Positions 6,398 to 6,429 of a stretch of DNA of 6,429 nt are shown here, piece after piece; within the stretch, counting starts at the first letter, position 1, and each line of letters starts with the position of its first letter. A program made the position numbers and the translations under genes. The notes under the pieces were generated by a model. The model was not told the DNA's origin and searched no databases. It saw nothing but the letters and a program-made list of their open reading frames with translations. This DNA comes from an uncultured Mycolicibacterium sp. (GTDB lineage Bacteria; Actinomycetota; Actinomycetes; Mycobacteriales; Mycobacteriaceae). The DNA is taken from the NCBI RefSeq assembly GCF_937941905.1, contig NZ_CALDGS010000040.1:1-6429 (forward strand), read 5' to 3'.

Positions 6398-6429
6398 ATG
6401 GACGGATCGACCACCCGCCGCGTCCCGGC
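6398..6429 (+). CDS. Start of a second gene, cut by the window's right edge
   Basis: Only ten whole codons are present (reading M-D-G-S-T-T-R-R-V-P), too few to suggest a function. The start is chosen because GAGGT lies 8 bases upstream. In-frame GTG codons at 6359 and 6362 would add 13 or 12 residues but lack a well-placed ribosome binding site. It has the same direction as the large gene, 50 bases after its stop, so it may be co-transcribed with it. Confidence 0.4.
   Translation, partial: MDGSTTRRVP

Noticed and set aside
1..6429. Mobile element, CRISPR array or RNA gene
   Set aside because: No terminal inverted repeats, transposase motif, regularly spaced direct repeats or tRNA/rRNA-like sequence was seen. 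The window is almost entirely one coding frame.

Overview
The window is visibly GC-rich, and codon third positions are mostly G or C. Together with a TAnnnT-type promoter hexamer downstream, this suggests a high-GC Gram-positive (actinobacterial) chromosome. No rRNA, tRNA or housekeeping marker is present, so I cannot name a genus and the assignment is an inference.

Almost all of the window (about positions 3-6347, + strand) is one uninterrupted reading frame encoding a giant protein of at least 2107 residues. Residue numbers below count from the TTG at position 24. The frame stays open to the left edge, so the true start probably lies just outside. The N-terminal third is a recognisable RapA/HepA-class SNF2 ATPase with an intact Walker A, DEAH box, TATP motif and C-terminal helicase lobe. 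It is preceded by a small unrecognised N-terminal region and a proline/basic linker, and followed by a helical and coiled-coil stretch. The C-terminal 1100 residues match no family I can name. They carry three cysteine-rich, presumably zinc-binding modules (about residues 1004-1060, 1463-1562 and 1980-2036), separated by long regions of about 400 residues that look rich in beta strand.

The three modules share an exact cysteine grammar, C-x2-C-x4-C-x2-C repeated 2, 4 and 2 times. Each is preceded by a C/D-x3-H-[F/W] element and closed by a final C-x2-C pair. Flanking sequence is also similar, so the C-terminal half looks built by internal duplication. A SNF2 motor fused to a triplicated, possibly cross-brace zinc array is the main point of interest.

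After the stop at 6345-6347 there is a gap of about 50 bases with a weak -10-like hexamer, a 13-base inverted repeat and a plausible ribosome binding site. The first codons of a second + strand gene follow and run off the right edge. No mobile element, CRISPR array, RNA gene or convincing terminator is visible. Bacterial SNF2/RapA relatives are common in antiphage systems (DrmD of DISARM, ZorD of Zorya), so a defence role is possible, but nothing else in the window tests it.
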